This document shows, one piece after another, positions 59,715 to 64,000 of a stretch of 64,000 nt of DNA. Origin of the DNA: Trichodelitschia bisporula (lineage: Eukaryota; Ascomycota; Dothideomycetes; Phaeotrichales; Phaeotrichaceae); the NCBI GenBank assembly GCA_010356995.1, contig ML996705.1, positions 310,001-374,000 of the forward strand. Reading direction: 5' to 3'. Every line of letters begins with the position of its first letter. Position 1 is the stretch's first letter. Under the pieces are notes generated by a model. The model was not told the origin of the DNA and searched no databases. It was given only the letters and a program-made list of their open reading frames with translations. The translations under genes were made by a program, and so were the position numbers.

Positions 59715-60160
59715 TTTGGGCGGATTCTAAAAGGTATGAGTAGGGATTCGGTCATGCAGTCATGAAATACGGTTGATACTTTCACGGAGAGGGTTAGGGA
59801 CACAAAAAAGATACCATTTGCCGATCGGTCATCAAGGGCACACTACATTCCGGTAGTAGGTTCGAGAATAGAAGTTCCTCGGAGTTATTCTTGTCGTGAA
59901 TGCATGTGAGCTAGCTGTCACAGGTCGTCTTGCGGCGGAGCAGCAAGAACAAAGGTGCAAATCCCAAGTCACTAACATTAAGGTATAAAGCTGTCAAGGG
60001 AACGAACGACCCGGCATCCTATCCAACCGACACACCACGCATGCCTTTTCCAATCCCGAAGAAGGCATGGCTGTCATCCGAATATCCACATCGTGACCCC
60101 ACTCATGCCGACGATAGAAAAGACAAAATATCCGAACGACGAAATACAACCGCCCCCGCC
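59715..60160. other. Tail-to-tail intergenic region
   Basis: This lies between the 3' ends of kap123 (+) and the sugar transporter (-). No gene was seen. Confidence 0.5.
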
Positions 60161-62773
<2,613 letters not shown>

Positions 62774-64000
62774 TTTGAGGTGTCGGGGGAGGAAATTCAA
62801 CTCGCAGTACCACTTGCTCTTCCACAGGAATGAGGTGTGCAGGTCAAAACGGGGGAATTTGGAAAGAAGAGGAAGATGCGCTGCAAATCTCGTCGTACGG
62901 GGGGTCCCAGGAGCTCAGTTATGACCTCGGAAGCATTACAGCCGTGTGCGAGGGGACGGAAGGTCCGGGGGCGGGGTGTGCAGGCTGTGGCTGCGTCTGG
63001 GGGGAGGTATTGATCTGGGGTCTCGAGAAAAGGCGACAAGGAACGGAACGATAGCTTGACCGGGGGAAGGATTTGAACGGAGTATTGGTGGATGGGCGGA
63101 GAGATTTACGAAGGTTTATGGCTTGCGGGCAAGGGCTTGTACATGCATGCTGGGGGCCTGTGGAGGGAGGGGTATCACTGTTTATCCACGCACCATTCAC
63201 CAAAGCGGTGCTGCGGTGGAATGTGCGTGGTTCAGCCTCTCCCGTTGAAGCCAACGATCAAAGCCATTGCGGAGAAGCATGCATTTGGCGCACTCAAGCG
63301 TCGATCGCGGTAGCTTGGCCCCCCGCCCCGAGGCTGAAAGCAAGTGGGTAAGCAAGTGGCAGCTGATGTTAGAACTACCCGGACACGGCGGCAACGACTC
63401 CATAGCAGGAATAGGTATGTACAGTCGAAGTGACGAAGGAGAAATTTGACGCTTCCTGAAATGTTGAGGCAAGTTGCAAGCATCCAGGCGGAGCGTCAGG
63501 CTGACTTCTAGTTCTGCGACTAACGGCGGCTCGCGCAGACACCGTCGTTGCCGGTCATCACGCGAATTCCGACTTGCTGGTCTTCCCCTCCTCCGCCATG
63601 CACGCCGGCTGTACTCCCTAAAGTACGAGGCCGGCGGCGCACGGTTGGTAGGGTGGCCGAGGGGCCTGTTACATTCCCGAGAATCCTTCGGTGCAGCGTC
63701 AAGTGGATGCGGACAGTGGTGGTACGGGCATGGGGAGGAACTGCATGGGTTCATCCGCTGTTGACAATTCAGCCTGACAAGTTGTGCAAGCAGTGAAGAC
63801 AGTCGATATACGAACAGGGCGTATGTACACCTCCGGTTGATGAAGATGGTTTCGCAGTGATTGATCACCGTTGGCGGGGAACACCCGCTGGCCCTCAAAG
63901 GCTCCATCTACCGAAGTCGAAATTGCCGTTTAGCTTCTAAGCCACTTATGAGCCACCGACGCAATTTGAAGGCGAAATGGAGCGAGCGTGACCGGCTGCA
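62774..64000. other. Upstream region of the sugar transporter
   Basis: This is 1.2 kb to the window edge. It holds the transporter promoter and only scattered open frames with no protein-like features. No gene is supported. Confidence 0.5.

Overview
This window comes from the nuclear genome of a filamentous ascomycete (Pezizomycotina). The protein-coding genes carry many short introns of about 40-70 nt, with GTAAGT/GTATGT-like donors and CTAAC/CTAAT-like branch sites. The recognisable proteins are typical of moulds: a Yap1/NapA-type AP-1 factor with both cysteine-rich domains, a BIM1-like GPI-anchored copper protein, a PDR-type ABC pump and a fungal sugar porter. Protein similarity as I remember it points towards Eurotiomycetes, but not firmly. 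An unsplit cand1 argues against Aspergillus itself, where that gene is reported to be divided into two.

Layout. 0-15.3 kb is housekeeping: a small mitochondrial-type membrane protein (-), CAND1/TIP120 (+), a small coiled-coil protein (+), the BRCT-repeat replication and checkpoint scaffold Rad4/Dpb11/TopBP1 (-), and an alpha-arrestin (+) behind a long pyrimidine-rich leader. 15.3-27.0 kb is a gene-free island. It holds at least five copies of one fold-back MITE family of about 200 bp, several smaller fold-back elements with a related core, and a RIP-like mutated open frame (-) that looks like ORF1 of a Tad1-type LINE. 27.0-42.4 kb holds a PDR ABC transporter (-), the Tudor-domain splicing factor SPF30 (-), AP-1 (+), two proteins of unknown function (+) and a BIM1-like copper protein (+). 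44.6-64 kb holds PEP carboxykinase (+), the deadenylase subunit PAN2 (+), a nucleotide-sugar-transporter-like membrane protein (-), a spacer with a coding-like minisatellite, the importin KAP123 (+) and a ten-exon MFS sugar transporter (-) with a run of 59 G in one intron.

The genes do not form an obvious metabolic cluster. Most are conserved, independently acting housekeeping genes. A loose stress and nutrient theme can be seen (AP-1 oxidative-stress factor, PDR pump, copper protein, gluconeogenic PEPCK, sugar porter, arrestin), but nothing in the sequence shows that they act as a unit.

Exon structures were worked out by hand from splice signals and reading-frame continuity. They have not been tested against transcripts. 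The least certain gene models are the 5' end of the gene at 39.2 kb, the 3' end of the ABC transporter and the small open frames at 10.5 kb and 55.0 kb. I did not find a clearly new biological system. The least explained material is the fold-back element island and its shared core.
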